Shown in pieces: positions 62,251 through 64,000 of a stretch of DNA of 64,000 bases (position 1 is its first letter; every line of letters begins with the position of its first letter). The stretch comes from Tubiluchus corallicola (lineage: Eukaryota; Priapulida; Priapulimorpha; Priapulimorphida; Tubiluchidae): contig JAQGDQ010000111.1 of the NCBI GenBank assembly GCA_030141605.1, positions 1 to 64,000 on the forward strand. The letters run 5' to 3'. Both the position numbers and the translations under genes were made by a program. The notes below the pieces were generated by a model. The model was not told the origin of the DNA, did no database searches, and saw only the letters and a list, made by a program, of their open reading frames with translations.

Positions 62251-64000
62251 GTTGTTTCTCTCATTGAGGTAGGAGGTATAAGTGTCTGAACTTGACTGAG
62301 ACACCGCTGCTGTTGACTATCTCAACTTGGAGTAGTAATTTTGCTAATGAGCTGAATTCTGGTCCAGCCACAACCAAGATTATCAATAATCTGCGTTAAT
62401 TCAAGTGATAAGTTGTGCTAGACCGTAACCACCACATGCCATTACCGAATACACTAGCAAGAACATTACAACAATATACTACCAAGAATACATTCCCTCT
62501 TCACCTATGTTGTATTGCTGCATAATTCACATTTACATGCCCTTATATGTGCGCTTAAAGAGCCATGTCAAAGACGAAGAACACCCCATTGTGCTTGCTA
62601 TGCAGCCATTTTACTGCTTTCAAAGATTTCCCCAGTTGAAGGATTATTAGCCTAAGTAATACTGCTGCAGTCAATGTAGGCAGACTGCATTATTTATAAT
62701 ACATTTATGCAATTATTTATAATACATTTATGCAAAGGCAGACGTCTACTGATGCTACTGAAGCTCAGAGCTGTAGTTAAAGAGATAATTAGGAACATTA
62801 GATACTCCATTGGGAGTGTTAGCCTACTCATTAGCCCTCCTGTGTGTTTGTGTCAGGGCTACTAGCTTATTTGTAACATCCGTATTGATTTTCTTGCATC
62901 TTACATACTGCAAAGATCATATGCTTTCCTTCACGCAGCAATGAATGCATTCAGCTGCCAAAGTCTAAGATAATGGTTATTAGTACTAGATTTTCATAGT
63001 GTGTTGTAGTGAGTGGTTTGCTAAACACGCATTGCATTAGTCGGTTTGCAAAGTTTCTCGACTTCTTCGCTTATAGATATATATATAATTTATTGGTTAT
63101 GCTCATTCACCAGCATTTGAATTAATTTCCCAGACTTTCTGTCACTGTTTAAACAGGCATCAGCTTGTAATGATTCATTTTATGCACAAGACAGTATTAG
63201 CACTGTTCACACGTTGCAATCGCTATCTAATTACGCTTAAACTGATATGAACTGCTATATTTTTAACATCGTATGAGAGAAACATTTTGGTCTAAGAAGG
63301 GACAGAGCCAGCAAAGGTGCTTTGCAAATGCCCTTGAGATAATCTTTATGCTTTTAAAGTTACATGCGCGTCATGTTCTCAGCTGACATTGCTGAGTCAG
63401 CAGTAAATACTGTAAAAGTTTGTCCTCTAAACATCAAATTCATTATTACAAAAACAAGCTCATTTTAACTGTAACTAATTTAGACTAGGTGTTTCCTGTT
63501 TGGTAATTTTCGCAACGCTGATATATAGATAGTGGTCCATGAGGTCATGCTGAGAAGGTGGTTATTACTTGTTATTATCTTTAACGATCTCGGTTAGTTT
63601 AAAGAAAGAAACGCAATTTGTCCTCATTTCTCAAATTTACGTGCGAACATTAATGCTTTATTGATTTATATCTTTGCCCCGTGTTCAATCATTTGTTTGT
63701 TGTAACTGCATACCTATGCTTTTAATTCTTGGGTTATGCATAATCCTTATCTTAGTTTACGGCTACTTTGGATAAAGTGCTGACACGAGTAAACTACTTC
63801 ATGTTTAACTGGATACACCATTTTTTACTAAAATCATCAAAGGTGTTAGCATTCGTGAAACCATACCTACATATTACCTGTACAAGAACACAAAAACATA
63901 CCTCGTTTCTATATGTAATCAATCACTAGTATTAATAAATAAATAACCAAACATTTACTTATTTATTATCATCGTGTACGCAGTAAGTAGTGTCAGGGCA
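62251..64000. other. Right end of the window without recognised genes
   Basis: No coding features seen. A 19-bp direct repeat (ATTTATAATACATTTATGC) occurs in tandem near 62691-62735. Confidence 0.4.

Overview
The window is nuclear DNA from an animal. It is AT-rich, its genes carry spliceosomal introns at positions shared with vertebrate orthologues, and repeats fill most of the space between exons. The gene set (FHIT, AUH, RFXAP, ADAT1, COPS9, NAB) and the repeat types suggest a marine or other invertebrate. I cannot resolve the phylum from sequence alone; a mollusc-like or other lophotrochozoan genome is only a guess. Nothing prokaryotic, and no CRISPR, toxin or defence system, was seen.

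Layout, left to right. Positions 1-5990 hold two nearly identical non-LTR retrotransposon copies placed head to head. At 6168-7925 (+) lie the last three coding exons of FHIT, whose 5' exons are off the left edge or beyond the retrotransposons. At 9728-20244 (-) lies a complete eight-exon AUH gene, convergent with FHIT. Its introns contain a 5S-rRNA-derived SINE, a pogo/Tigger-like DNA transposon remnant and two foldback repeats. RFXAP (20720-21157, +) is divergent from AUH across a 475-bp shared promoter interval. ADAT1 (22657-27049, +, four exons) and the tiny COP9 signalosome subunit COPS9 (31383-31565, +) follow, with a non-autonomous hAT element between them that has a perfect 8-bp target duplication.

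From 34.2 to 44 kb the sequence is mostly mobile and low-complexity DNA: a hAT transposase remnant, a second 5S-SINE, tRNA-like SINE pieces, a perfect 204-bp palindrome, and a decayed non-LTR element embedded inside a long (CT)n microsatellite. At 46319-47911 (+) an uninterrupted 530-codon reading frame encodes NAB, the EGR co-repressor, with an RFX-type X-box about 0.5 kb upstream. The right-hand 15 kb holds a roughly 500-bp foldback, two more non-LTR fragments, a small hAT-like repeat and long stretches in which I see no gene.

The genes do not form a pathway. FHIT handles dinucleoside polyphosphates, AUH acts in mitochondrial leucine breakdown, ADAT1 edits tRNA-Ala, COPS9 belongs to the CSN deneddylase, and RFXAP and NAB are transcriptional regulators. 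The best leads for a second look are the microsatellite-embedded retrotransposon, the perfect palindrome, the full-length 5S-SINE pair, the intronless NAB, and an AUH that lacks two of the three lysines of the human RNA-binding comb.
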